From NCBI GenBank assembly GCA_964464755.1, contig CAYXGZ010000022.1:1-56767 (forward strand): a DNA stretch of 56,767 nt, given 5' to 3'. Under the pieces are notes generated by a model that saw only the letters and a list, made by a program, of their open reading frames with translations, was not told the DNA's origin and did not search any database. Made by a program: the position numbers and the translations under genes. Shown here piece by piece: positions 1 through 7,880 of the stretch. This DNA is from CAYXGZ01 sp964464755. GTDB lineage: Bacteria > Planctomycetota > MHYJ01 > JACPRB01. The stretch's first letter is position 1, and every line of letters starts with the position of its first letter.

Positions 1-1535
1 GTGCACTTGCCGCCGGTGAGCTCCGCGGTGCGCCCCCACTCGCGGGCGAAGCGCAGGAGCATCTCGCGGCCCATGCCCGGGTACTTCTCGGCCCAGGCGG
101 GCGTGTAGGGCGCGTCCTCGTCGTAGTCCTTCGGGTAGCCCGGCAGGCCGCGGGGCACGCCGTACTGCGCCATGAGCAGGTCGTAGACGGTCGTGACGGT
201 CGCGCTCGTCCCGTCCTTGAGGGCGATCCTGCGGACGGGGATGCCGCGTCGGATGACCTTGCCCATCCCGAAGTCGTTGAGGTTGACCTGGACGACGCCC
301 TCGTTGGCGGCGACGAAGGTCAGGGCGGGGTCGATGTCGCTCCCGTCCTGGCCGTCCTTGAGGAGCATGTTCCACTTGCCCTTGGCCTTGCCCCAGCGGT
401 CGCCCATCGACCCGAGGGGCATCTTGGGCTTCGACTCCTTCGCGTCCCACATGAGGAACTTCCACTCGGGGTTCTCGACCCCGGCGTAGCTCTCGAGGCG
501 GCCCGCGCGGAGCATCTGGCCCGGGCGGAAGGCGTCCCCGTCGGGGTGGAGCTCGACGAGGTAGGGCCCGTCGGTGAACTTCTTCGCGTAATCGATGAAG
601 TACGGGACCTGGCGGTCGTGGTGGAACTCCTTGAGGAGGACGTGGTTGACGGCCATCCACCACGCCCCGTCCTGGCCGGCGTTGATGGCGACCCACTCGT
701 CGGCGTACTTGGCGACCTGGTTGAAGTCGGGCGCGAAGACCCACATCTTGCTGCCGTTGTGCCGGGCCTCGGCGGCGAAGTGGCAGTCCGGCGTGCGGGT
801 CATGTTCAGGTTGGCGCCCATGACCGCGAGGAGCTTCGCGTGGTACCAGTCGGCGGACTCGTTGACGTCGGTCTGCTCGCCCCAGGCCTCGGGCGAGGCG
901 GGCGGGAGGTCGCAGTACCAGTCGTAGAAGGACAGCGAGATGCCGCCCATCAGCTGGAGCATGCGGGCGCCGGCCGCGTAGCTGATCATCGACATGGCCG
1001 GGATGGGCGAGAACCCCGCGATCCGGTCGGGCCCGTGGGCCTTGATCGTGTGGAGGGCGCTCGCGGAGATGATCTCGAGGACGGTGTCCCAGGAGGCGCG
1101 GCGGAAGCCGCCCTTGCCGCGGGCCTGCTGCCAGCGGGCGCGGGCCTTGGGGTTCTCGACGAGGCTCTTCCAGGCGTCGACGGGGTCCTCGTGCCGGGCC
1201 CGGGCGTCCTTCCAGAGGTCGAGCAGGCAGCCCCGGAGGTAGGGGTACTTCACCCGCAGCGGGCTGTAGAGGTACCAGGAGTACGAGATGCCGCGCTGGC
1301 AGCCGCGCGGCTCGTAGGGGGGGATGCCGCTCTCGAGGAGCGGGTAGTCCAGCCCCTGCATCTCCCAAGTGACGATGCCGTCCTTCACGTGGATCTGCCA
1401 CGTGCAGCCGCCGGTGCAGTTCACGCCGTGCGTGCTGCGGACGACCTTGTCGTGCTGCCAGCGGTTGCGGTAGAACTCCTCCCACTGCCGCCCCGCGGCG
1501 CCGACCTCGTCCTTGATCCAGCCGTTCTCGCTCAT
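1..1535 (-). CDS. narG: Nitrate reductase / nitrite oxidoreductase alpha subunit, partial (3' end beyond the window)
   Basis: This is the molybdenum (bis-MGD) catalytic subunit that interconverts nitrate and nitrite. The 511 visible residues carry the family's N-terminal FeS site, HGVNCTGGC (H-x3-C-x3-C) followed by YEPRGC. They also carry the active-site stretch DWYCDLPPASP, whose Asp corresponds to the Mo-ligand Asp of E. coli NarG, and the blocks GFSPIPAMSM and ESADWY. The start at 1535 has a GGAGG five bases upstream. There is no Tat signal at the N-terminus, so this is the cytoplasm-facing NarG/Nitrobacter-type NxrA lineage rather than the exported Nitrospira or anammox type. It follows narK and a diheme cytochrome c gene on the same strand, like Thermus narC-narG or Nitrobacter cytochrome c-nxrA. 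NarG and NxrA cannot be told apart from this fragment. NarH, NarJ and NarI would lie to the left of the window. Confidence 0.95.
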   Translation of the reverse strand, partial: MSENGWIKDEVGAAGRQWEEFYRNRWQHDKVVRSTHGVNCTGGCTWQIHVKDGIVTWEMQGLDYPLLESGIPPYEPRGCQRGISYSWYLYSPLRVKYPYLRGCLLDLWKDARARHEDPVDAWKSLVENPKARARWQQARGKGGFRRASWDTVLEIISASALHTIKAHGPDRIAGFSPIPAMSMISYAAGARMLQLMGGISLSFYDWYCDLPPASPEAWGEQTDVNESADWYHAKLLAVMGANLNMTRTPDCHFAAEARHNGSKMWVFAPDFNQVAKYADEWVAINAGQDGAWWMAVNHVLLKEFHHDRQVPYFIDYAKKFTDGPYLVELHPDGDAFRPGQMLRAGRLESYAGVENPEWKFLMWDAKESKPKMPLGSMGDRWGKAKGKWNMLLKDGQDGSDIDPALTFVAANEGVVQVNLNDFGMGKVIRRGIPVRRIALKDGTSATVTTVYDLLMAQYGVPRGLPGYPKDYDEDAPYTPAWAEKYPGMGREMLLRFAREWGRTAELTGGKC

Positions 1536-1546
1536 CGCATCCTCCG

Positions 1547-2407
1547 CTACGCCTGCCGCCGCGTGGCCCCCTCGACGAGGGGCGCCCGCACCGCCCGGAA
1601 CCGGCGGCGCCAGAAGAAGTCGAACAGCACGAAGCACGCCGCGGCCCCGGCGAGGCCGAGCAGGACGAAGTTCAGGCGGTCCGTCATCCCGACCACCGGG
1701 CCGAGCTGGTTCGTCCGCTCCAGGTAGGCCACGAGCAGCGCGACCTCGCCCAGCCCGTTCTCGGGGTTCTCCGAGACGAGCGGGTGGGCCTTGTAGACGG
1801 GCTGCATCGTCGGCGAGGGCGGCGAGGACAGCCAGCCCGCGAGGCCGGTGCGCGCCTCGAGCCGCGAGTAGGCCGCCGTCAAGTCGGGCCCGAGGCGGCC
1901 GCCGCCGAGCCCGCCGACGCCCTGGACCGTGTGGCAGGAGATGCACGCGGGGCCGCCGCCGGCCAGGGGCCGGACGCCGGTGAAGAGGTCGCGCCCCGCC
2001 TGGACCTCCGCTTCCGTGAAGGGCCGGTCCGGGATCTTGCTCGCGGCCGCGAGGAACTGGGACTTCGCGAGCTTCGACTCGTCCTCGATCAGCTTCACCA
2101 GGGACTCGGCGCGCGCCAGGTTCATCCCGGGCGTCGTGGGCATCATCACGCCCCGGAACTCCTGGAGGAGCTGCTGGGCCTGCGGGTCGCCCCCGTCGAT
2201 CATCGCCTTCGGGTTCGACACGAACCGCACGATCCAGGCCCGGTCCCGGCGGGTCGAGACGTCCTTCAGGTCCGGCCCCACCAGCTTGCCGCCGCCGATC
2301 GTGTGGCAGCTGAAGCAGTTCTGCTTGAAGTAGTCCGCGGCCTCCTGCGCGGAGGCGGAGGACGCCGCCCCGAGGAGCAGCGCGGCGGCCAGGATCCCGT
2401 GTCTCAT
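1547..2407 (-). CDS. Membrane-anchored diheme cytochrome c, NarC-like
   Basis: A 286-residue exported c-type cytochrome. It has a signal peptide (about residues 1-20), two CxxCH heme sites (C31-H35 and C155-H159) in two cytochrome-c-like domains, and one C-terminal membrane helix (about residues 245-265) followed by an Arg-rich cytoplasmic tail. It probably passes electrons between the periplasmic quinol or cytochrome pool and the adjacent NarGHI/Nxr complex. A diheme NarC directly before narG is the known Thermus arrangement, and a cytochrome c gene precedes nxrA in Nitrobacter. An AGGGG precedes the start, narK ends 10 nt upstream, and the narG start follows 11 nt after the stop, so the three genes look like one operon. 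Confidence 0.88.
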   Translation of the reverse strand: MRHGILAAALLLGAASSASAQEAADYFKQNCFSCHTIGGGKLVGPDLKDVSTRRDRAWIVRFVSNPKAMIDGGDPQAQQLLQEFRGVMMPTTPGMNLARAESLVKLIEDESKLAKSQFLAAASKIPDRPFTEAEVQAGRDLFTGVRPLAGGGPACISCHTVQGVGGLGGGRLGPDLTAAYSRLEARTGLAGWLSSPPSPTMQPVYKAHPLVSENPENGLGEVALLVAYLERTNQLGPVVGMTDRLNFVLLGLAGAAACFVLFDFFWRRRFRAVRAPLVEGATRRQA

Positions 2408-2417
2408 GTCCCCTCGC

Positions 2418-3671
2418 TTATTCCTTGGCCTTCCCGCCCTCGCCCACCCACGTCGACGTCCACTCCCGGGTCACCCAGAGCAGGGTCACGAACGTGAGGA
2501 TCGCCAGCGCGGTCCCCGCGAGGAACCCCGGGGTGAAGCTGCCCGCGTACTGCTTGCCCAGGCCCATCGCGTTGGGGAGGAAGCCGCCCGCGAGCGCGCC
2601 GATCTCGCCCACGAGGCTGCCCGCGACGGCCGTCGTCGTCTTGAAGCGCAGCGGCACGAGCTGGAACACCGCGCCGTTGCCCGCCCCCAGGGCGCAGAAG
2701 CAGACCACCATGATCGCGACCATGACCCAGGGGTTCGCCGGGAGCATGGCGCAGATGCCCGTGCAGATCACCGAGACGACCGCCACCCACTTGAGCAGGC
2801 GGATGCCGCCCATCTTGTCGGCCATCGCGCCGCCGGCGACGCGGAGCACGCTCGCCGCGACGATGATGCCGGCCGCGTACTTGCCCACGCTCTCCTTGGG
2901 GATGTGGTACTGGTCGTGGAAGAGGGTCGGCAGGAAGCTCGTCAGCCCGATGTAGCCGCCGAAGGTCAGCATGTACATCAGGTTGAAGATCCACGCGTCC
3001 CGGTCGACGAGGACCTTCAGGTAGTCCTTGAGCGGCTTCTTCTCCTGGTCGGGCGGCTCCTTGGCGAAGACCTGGAGCAGGATCATCGCCAGGACGATGG
3101 GGATGATGGACAACCCGTACACGGCCTTCCAGCCGTAGATCTTGGCGAGCGGAGGGGCGAAGAGGACGGCGAGCACGGCGCCGGAATTGCCCGCGCCCGC
3201 GATGCCCATCGCCAGGCCCTTGTACTTGGGCGGGTACCAGCCGGAGCCCAAGGACAGCGCGACGCCGAAGCTGGCGCCCGCCACCCCCAGGACGATGCCC
3301 ATGGCCAGGACCCCCGCGTAGGAGTCCACCAGGAGGTAGCCCGCGCCGAGGCCGATGCAGATCATGCCCATCTCGATCTGGGCGGCCCACTTCCGGCCGA
3401 TGTACTGCGCGAGCACGCCCAGCGGGAAGCGCATCAGGGCCCCCGCGATGACGGGGACCGAAACCATGAAGCCCTTCTCGGCGGGGGAGAGCTTGAAATC
3501 GGCGCTGATGAACGGCGCCATGGCCCCGTTCAGCACCCAGACCGCGAAGCAGAAATCGAAGTACAGGAGGGAGGTCAGGAGGGTCGGGAGGTGCCCCGCC
3601 TTCCAGAAACCCCGGTCGATCTTCTCCGCCACCACCGCCGACTCGCCGCCCGCCACCGCCGTTCCGGCCAT
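2418..3671 (-). CDS. narK: Nitrate/nitrite transporter, NarK-type MFS
   Basis: A 417-residue major facilitator protein with about 12 membrane helices. It carries both nitrate-signature glycine motifs of the NNP family, GAGNSGAV in the first half and GAGNGAVFQLVP in the second. The arginines expected to bind the anion are present in TM2 (GALMRFPLG) and in the matching helix of the second half (SVLRVAGGAMADKMGG). It would import nitrate or exchange nitrate and nitrite for the cytoplasm-facing NarG next door. The ATG at 3671 has a CGGAG nine bases upstream. It is the first gene of the operon and lies about 30 bp downstream of a sigma54 promoter. Confidence 0.93.
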   Translation of the reverse strand: MAGTAVAGGESAVVAEKIDRGFWKAGHLPTLLTSLLYFDFCFAVWVLNGAMAPFISADFKLSPAEKGFMVSVPVIAGALMRFPLGVLAQYIGRKWAAQIEMGMICIGLGAGYLLVDSYAGVLAMGIVLGVAGASFGVALSLGSGWYPPKYKGLAMGIAGAGNSGAVLAVLFAPPLAKIYGWKAVYGLSIIPIVLAMILLQVFAKEPPDQEKKPLKDYLKVLVDRDAWIFNLMYMLTFGGYIGLTSFLPTLFHDQYHIPKESVGKYAAGIIVAASVLRVAGGAMADKMGGIRLLKWVAVVSVICTGICAMLPANPWVMVAIMVVCFCALGAGNGAVFQLVPLRFKTTTAVAGSLVGEIGALAGGFLPNAMGLGKQYAGSFTPGFLAGTALAILTFVTLLWVTREWTSTWVGEGGKAKE

Positions 3672-3702
3672 AAGTTAACTCCGTTAAGTATTCCGGGTCA
3701 CC

Positions 3703-3717
3703 GCAAGCGACGTGCCA
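3703..3717 (-). promoter_or_regulatory. Sigma54 (-24/-12) promoter of narK-cytochrome c-narG
   Basis: The minus strand reads TGGCACGTCGCTTGC, matching TGGCACG-N4-TTGC with the exact 10-nt gap between GG (-24) and GC (-12). Transcription would start near 3691, giving a leader of about 20 nt before the narK ATG. The rest of the 185-bp gap (3672-3856) holds an imperfect CGCAC/GTGCG inverted repeat near 3759-3771 that could bind an activator, and a GC hairpin. Confidence 0.8.
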
Positions 3718-3808
3718 AGGCGGAGAAAGCGGGGACTCGGGTGGAGGGGTGTGGAGTTTTCCGCACTCCGTGCGTAGATTCCGGTCCGGGATCGGGCCCG
3801 GCTCGGAC

Positions 3809-3828
3809 GGGGGCCTTGCATGGCCCCT
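3809..3828. other. GC-rich hairpin between the PQQ gene and narK
   Basis: GGGGCC and GGCCCC arms are separated by TTGCAT. It lies 3' of the PQQ-type gene and 5' of the narK promoter, so it may insulate narK from read-through. There is no U-tract on the minus strand, so it is at most a weak terminator. Confidence 0.35.
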
Positions 3829-3856
3829 TTGATCCGCTAATAGCCGGCCAAGCGAA

Positions 3857-5071
3857 CTAGCGGCCGCCGAACTTGAAGGTCGCGTTCCAGCCGCGGACGT
3901 AGACGGCGCCCTCGTGGACCATCGGCACCGTCATGCAGACCTGGTCGGAGAGCTTCTCCTTGAACACCAGGCGCTCCTTCGCGTCCTTGTCCGCGCGCAG
4001 GCAGTAGAGGTAGCCCGTGTACGACGTGAAGAGCACCCTCCCGTCCGCGACCAGCGGCGTCGCGAGCACCGCGTCGGCGTAGTCCTCCGACGACACCGCC
4101 TTCGTCCGGTCCGGCACGGCCCAGGTCCAGATCCGCTCCCCCGTCCCGGGGTCGAGCGCGTTCATCGAGCCCGGCTTGAGCGAGGCCATGTACACGGCGC
4201 CCTTCGACACCGCCGGGCTCGCGGGGCTCTGCGAGTAGCCCGGCTGCTTCCAGCGGAGCTCGCCGGACTTCCGGTCCACGCTGTGCAGCGTGCCGGCCGA
4301 GTCGACGAAGTAGACCGTCTCGCCGTCGATCGCGGGCGTGGTCCCCTCCCCCGTCCCCGCGGTCCAGAGCTCCTTGCCCGTCTTGAGCTCGAAGGCCGAG
4401 TGCCCCTTCCTCGTCGCGGCGACGACGATCTCGCCGTCGTGCGCGAAGCAGCCGAAGTCGGAGCCGCCCGTCGCGATGAGGCGCGAGCGCTGGACCTTCG
4501 CGGGGTCCTTCACCCGGGTCGGCCAGAACTCGAGCCCCTCCGGCGTGTTGATCACGAGCTCGTCGCCCGCGAAGGAGGGCGAGGACTGGCAGCGCTTCCC
4601 CGCGACCTTGGCGGACCAGATGATGTCGTAGCGCTCGCCGCCCTTGGGCGCGTCCTGGACGCCGTCGTCCCCGCCCTTCAGGTGCGCGTCGAAGGCGTAG
4701 AGGGTGTCCCCGAGCGTCGCGTAGACGATCCCGTCCTTGTACGCGGGCGTGCTGGAGCAGCCGTTGGGATGGTGCATGGCCCAGATCTCTTTCCCCGAAC
4801 CGGGGTCGAAGGCGTAGATGTCGCCCGAACCCGGTCAGGGCGAGCCGCCGTAGAGCAGCCCGCCGCCCGCGACGAACTGCGCCCGGCCCGGCATCGTGCA
4901 GCCCATCGCCTTCTTCCAGGCCAGGGGCAGCGCGGCGGGGAGCTTGCCCTCGTGGGCGTTGCGGCGCGACGAGCCGCCGCCGAACTCGCTCCAGGGCGGC
5001 GCCTTCTTGTCCTGCGCGGCCGCCCCGCCGAGGAGCAGCGCCGCGGTCCCGATCCAGGCCAGGTGTTTCAT
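3857..5071 (-). CDS. Secreted PQQ-like beta-propeller protein with one in-frame UGA (candidate selenoprotein)
   Basis: Read through a single TGA at 4835-4837, this is one 404-residue protein. It has a signal peptide (about residues 1-20, ending GGAAAQ) followed by BamB/PQQ-type blades, with recurring units such as DIYAFDPGSGKEIW, AFELKTGKELW and ALDPGTGERIW. The two halves are in the same frame. Blade 1 is split at residue 79 (YGGSP-U-PGSGD), so neither half makes a whole propeller alone. No other stop lies between 4834 and the first downstream ATG at 4777. Sec79 could pair with Cys57 or Cys94; this is inference. The function is unknown, and extracytoplasmic redox or scaffold roles are possible. 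The start at 5071 sits 7 nt after a GATAAT box, so the mRNA is probably leaderless. A recent nonsense mutation is the alternative, made less likely by two other UGA-interrupted genes in this window. Confidence 0.72.
4800..4834 (-). promoter_or_regulatory. Candidate bSECIS element after the PQQ-gene UGA
   Basis: Directly after the TGA, CCGGGTTCG (4834-4826) pairs with CGACCCCGG (4808-4800) with one mismatch. Inside it GGCG pairs with CGCC around a 7-nt loop. An alternative fold has CCCCG-GTT-CGGGG with a G-first triloop starting 35 nt after the UGA. Either would suit SelB-directed decoding, but folding was done by eye. Confidence 0.45.
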
Positions 5072-5072
5072 G

Positions 5073-5089
5073 GGGTCGATTATCGACCC
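5073..5089. promoter_or_regulatory. Perfect palindrome overlapping the -10 box of the PQQ-type gene
   Basis: GGGTCGAT-T-ATCGACCC is a perfect 8-bp inverted repeat around one base. It contains the minus-strand -10 hexamer GATAAT (5084-5079), 7 nt before the ATG at 5071. A repressor bound here would block the promoter directly. It may also influence the divergent gene at 5131. Confidence 0.5.
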
Positions 5090-5116
5090 GGGCGGGCCGC
5101 CCCGCAAGCCACGGCG

Positions 5117-5122
5117 TATACT
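5117..5122 (+). promoter_or_regulatory. -10 box TATACT, 8 nt before the start of the gene at 5131
   Basis: TATACT followed by 8 nt and ATG implies a leaderless or nearly leaderless transcript. No Shine-Dalgarno sequence fits in between. Confidence 0.55.
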
Positions 5123-5130
5123 CGTCCGAG

Positions 5131-6243
5131 ATGCGCGCCGCCGCCCTCCTGCTCCTCGCCGTCGCCCCGGTCCTCGCCCAGGACGTCCCCCCCATCGAGC
5201 CCCGCCGCGTCGACGCGGCCGTGCTCCGCGCCGTCGACGCGCTGAAGAAGGACGCGAAGAACGCGAGGCCCTGGAGCCACTTCGGCCAGGACATGAGGTA
5301 CGACGAGCTCATCGCGCTCGCGCTGCACCACGGCGGCCTGCCGGAACCGGACCCGGTGTTCCAGGACCTGCTGCGGACGACGCTGACGGCGCGGCTCTCG
5401 AAGACCTACCTCGTCTCGCTGCAGGCGGTGCTCCTGGAGCAGCTGGGGCGGGTGAGGTTCCAGAAGCAGCTGCACGCGTGCGGGCAGTTCCTCGTCGACA
5501 ACCAGTGCAAGAACGGGCAGTGGTCGTACGGCGAGCCGAGCCTGGCGGCGGACGCGATCCTCGAGAAGGCGGAGGCGGACGAGCCGCCGCCGAAGGAGGG
5601 CGCGACGCGGCCGCTGAAGCGCCGGCCGGTGCGGGCGAGCCGGGCGGGGCCGGAGCACGGGGACAACTCGAACTCGCAGTACGCGGCGCTGGGGCTGCGG
5701 GCCTGCGCGGCGGCGGGGATCGACATCCCCGAGGAGACCTGGCGGCGGGCGCGGAAGGCGTGGATCGCGAGCCAGAAGCCGGACGGAGGCTGGTGCTACC
5801 AGGCCGACGCGACGCACGGGCCGCACCGCTCCTACGGGGCGATGACGGCGGGCGCGGTGGCGGCGCTGCTGATCGCGCACAAGGAGCTGGGCGAGGACGG
5901 GACGACGACGGCGCACGTAAAGGGCGGGCTGGGCTGGCTGGCGAAGCACTTCACGGCGGCGGAGCACCCGGGCCCGAGCGAGATCGCGGGCCTGCCGATG
6001 CACGACTACTTCTACTACCTCTACGCGATCGAGCGCGTGGGCTCGCTCCTGGGCAAGGACCAGCTGGGCGGGAAGGACTGGTACCAGGAGGGCGCGCGGC
6101 GGCTGCTGGAGCTGCAGAAGCCGGACGGCGCGTGGACCTCGCCGGCGAACGGCAACTTCTTCTGGGACACCTCGTTCGCGATCCTCTTCCTGCGCCGCTC
6201 GACCCGCCCCCTCATCGACGTGGCGACGAAGGAGGGGAAGTAG
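5131..6243 (+). CDS. Secreted prenyltransferase/squalene-cyclase-like repeat protein
   Basis: A 370-residue protein with a signal peptide (MRAAALLLLAVAPVLAQ). The mature part has alpha/alpha-toroid repeats of the squalene cyclase/prenyltransferase type, visible as QKPDGGWCY (about residue 215) and QKPDGAWTS (about residue 330), with other helical units between. No catalytic DxDD motif is apparent, so it is probably a non-enzymatic or polymer/peptide-processing toroid like the many secreted copies in Planctomycetota. The last 13 residues (PLIDVATKEGK end) are encoded in the 41-bp direct repeat that recurs at 7881-7921. It is transcribed divergently from the PQQ-type gene. The larger protein at 27167-29206 belongs to the same family. 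Confidence 0.78.
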   Translation: MRAAALLLLAVAPVLAQDVPPIEPRRVDAAVLRAVDALKKDAKNARPWSHFGQDMRYDELIALALHHGGLPEPDPVFQDLLRTTLTARLSKTYLVSLQAVLLEQLGRVRFQKQLHACGQFLVDNQCKNGQWSYGEPSLAADAILEKAEADEPPPKEGATRPLKRRPVRASRAGPEHGDNSNSQYAALGLRACAAAGIDIPEETWRRARKAWIASQKPDGGWCYQADATHGPHRSYGAMTAGAVAALLIAHKELGEDGTTTAHVKGGLGWLAKHFTAAEHPGPSEIAGLPMHDYFYYLYAIERVGSLLGKDQLGGKDWYQEGARRLLELQKPDGAWTSPANGNFFWDTSFAILFLRRSTRPLIDVATKEGK

Positions 6244-6245
6244 GG
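6205..6245. repeat. 41-bp direct repeat, copy 1 (3' end of the toroid gene)
   Basis: It begins CGCCCCCTCATCG, ends GGGGAAGTAGGG and is identical to 7881-7921. It contains the last codons and the TAG stop of the gene at 5131-6243. Confidence 0.9.
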
Positions 6246-6249
6246 AGGG

Positions 6250-7545
6250 TCAGCGTGGACGAACCCGCCACGTTCGTGCCTTCTCGTTTTCCTCGCGGTA
6301 GTCGGGGGGAATCTCCTCGCCTCCCTTCCGCCAGGGAAGGACGACCTTCCCTCCCTCCGGGGTCAGCTCCCATCGCAGGCTTTGACCGTCCGGATCAATC
6401 GGTTCCTCGGGAAGATACGCCGGCACGAGGTCAGCCAGGCGACCGGGCCAGGCCCCGCGTTCCGCATGGAATCGGGCCAGCGCCAGGGCGACGCGCAGCC
6501 CGCACACATCGCCCTCCTGGGTGCGGATCTCCTCGAGTTCATCCAAGTCCACGAGTTCGTAGGGGGATGGCGGGTGAGCCTCGGCCAGCTTCCCCGACCA
6601 GCGAACCCACAGTGCCTGGCTGCTGCGGAGCTCGGGGAGTCCCCTTCGACTCCGCGCTGTGGCGTACTCCTCGAGAAGTTCGGCCACGCGAATCTCGATT
6701 CGGAACGCGTGAGCCGGCCCCGGGTACATCAACGTGATCGTGCAGCCCTTTTGGGTGGAGAGCTGCTGCCACGGGCGGCGCTCCAGCACGAGCCGAGTCA
6801 GGTGAAGGGTGCGGGCGGCCGACTGGCGATCCATCTCTTCCTTGAGGCTGACTATCCAAGGACTCATGGCTTCGATTCGATTCGAAGCCATCTGGAGGTC
6901 CCTCGGCGAGAGTCGGCCGGACTCAAGCACGGGCTTGAGCACCTTGATGACATCCGAGAAGTACTTCTTCCGCTCGAGATCGCGAGCCATGCCAAGTACG
7001 GCCATACCGAAACGCAACCCCTCGGAATCCCGGCCGGTGGTGAACAAGTAGTCCATGGCTCCGGCCAATTGGTACCTCAGCCGCCGCCGGGTCACCGATT
7101 CCGCGAAGGCGATCTCGTCTTCCGCGAGGGGGTTCCTGGAGATCTTCGCGCACGACTGGGCTTTCTCCACGAGTTCGAGATAGGGGAGCAGCCGCGGTAC
7201 GAGCTGGTCCATTCGGGCGTTGGGAGCCTTGCGAAACTCCCTCCAGGTCCCGGACAGGGGGAACAACTCGCGATCTTCGTTTGTATACCCGGCGATCGCC
7301 GCCTCGTAGTACGTCCAAGCGTCCTCCTCACGAGCGGGCCCAAGGTAGGGCCGGCGGGGACGGGCCTTCCCGAGATCCTCCATGACCTTCACCGCCTCCG
7401 CGTCGTGGCGGCGGATCACCTTGAGCGCCTGGCTGGTGCGCCACTCAACGACGCCCCAAGAGGCGCCATGCAGCAGCGCGAATCCGAGGAGCACCCTGGG
7501 GATGATCCGGCGATACGGCCAGGGCGCGGGATTCACGATATCCAT
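6250..7545 (-). CDS. Single-pass membrane protein of unknown function (insert gene 2)
   Basis: A 431-residue protein with one N-terminal membrane helix (IPRVLLGFALLHGASWGVV), then a long, mostly helical domain. Near the C-terminus it has the motif ALARFHAERGAWPGRLADLV followed by PAYLPEEPIDPDGQSLRW. That ALxRFxxExGxxPxxLxDLVPxYL...PxDPxxGxxLRW pattern recurs in uncharacterised Planctomycetota membrane proteins. I assign no function. It overlaps the upstream gene by 13 bp and so is translationally coupled. Its GC content is lower than that of neighbours outside the repeat bracket, which suggests a separate origin. Confidence 0.75.
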   Translation of the reverse strand: MDIVNPAPWPYRRIIPRVLLGFALLHGASWGVVEWRTSQALKVIRRHDAEAVKVMEDLGKARPRRPYLGPAREEDAWTYYEAAIAGYTNEDRELFPLSGTWREFRKAPNARMDQLVPRLLPYLELVEKAQSCAKISRNPLAEDEIAFAESVTRRRLRYQLAGAMDYLFTTGRDSEGLRFGMAVLGMARDLERKKYFSDVIKVLKPVLESGRLSPRDLQMASNRIEAMSPWIVSLKEEMDRQSAARTLHLTRLVLERRPWQQLSTQKGCTITLMYPGPAHAFRIEIRVAELLEEYATARSRRGLPELRSSQALWVRWSGKLAEAHPPSPYELVDLDELEEIRTQEGDVCGLRVALALARFHAERGAWPGRLADLVPAYLPEEPIDPDGQSLRWELTPEGGKVVLPWRKGGEEIPPDYREENEKARTWRVRPR

Positions 7546-7835
7546 GCCCACGCTCCCGCCGCCGCGTTGACCAGGGATCCCATCACCGCGATCACGAACG
7601 CGACGCGGTCCGCCGTCCGCTGTTTCCGATACGCGAGTATCCCCGCCGGGAGGGCGGCCAGCACCAAGCAGAACGCTAGGCCGATCAGAGCCGCGTGCCT
7701 TTGCATGTCGTAGACCACGTCGACGTCGTAGGGGCCCACGGGTCGGAATGTGACCATGCAGACCACCACCGGCGTCGTCAGCGCCGAGAGGCCCGCGAGC
7801 GACAGCACGACCCACGACCCGAGGCTGATCCGCAC
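7533..7835 (-). CDS. Small membrane protein of unknown function (insert gene 1)
   Basis: A 100-residue protein with about three hydrophobic helices (residues about 8-27, 48-66 and 78-98). It starts with GTG at 7835, exactly 6 nt after a TATGAT -10 box, and overlaps the next gene by 13 bp. No family is recognised. It is the first gene of the two-gene operon inside the 41-bp-repeat bracket. Confidence 0.65.
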   Translation of the reverse strand: MRISLGSWVVLSLAGLSALTTPVVVCMVTFRPVGPYDVDVVYDMQRHAALIGLAFCLVLAALPAGILAYRKQRTADRVAFVIAVMGSLVNAAAGAWAWIS

Positions 7836-7841
7836 GATCCC

Positions 7842-7847
7842 ATCATA
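7842..7847 (-). promoter_or_regulatory. -10 box TATGAT of the insert operon
   Basis: The minus strand reads TATGAT, then 6 nt, then the GTG start at 7835. The insert therefore carries its own promoter, in the same leaderless style as the host genes. Confidence 0.5.
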
Positions 7848-7880
7848 GCCCGCCGAGTTCAGTGCGGGCCGTTCGGCCGG

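Larger units (their letters stand above)
6246..7880. other. Lower-GC insert bracketed by the 41-bp direct repeat
   Basis: About 1.64 kb between the two repeat copies. Lines I counted inside are about 57-58% GC, against 70-75% in flanking genes. It holds two overlapping minus-strand genes (6250-7545 and 7533-7835) with their own TATGAT promoter at the right end. No transposase, integrase or terminal inverted repeats are seen. Removing the insert plus one repeat copy restores a simple convergent overlap of the toroid gene and the DUF2071 gene, so the block looks like an insertion that duplicated its target. Confidence 0.7.

Noticed and set aside
546..1727. Long plus-strand reading frame opposite narG
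   Set aside because: Val/Arg/Gly-rich translation without domains. It is a high-GC mirror of the narG frame on the other strand.
6246..7880. Insertion sequence
   Set aside because: No transposase, no terminal inverted repeats, and the duplication is far longer than IS target sites. Kept as an undefined insert.
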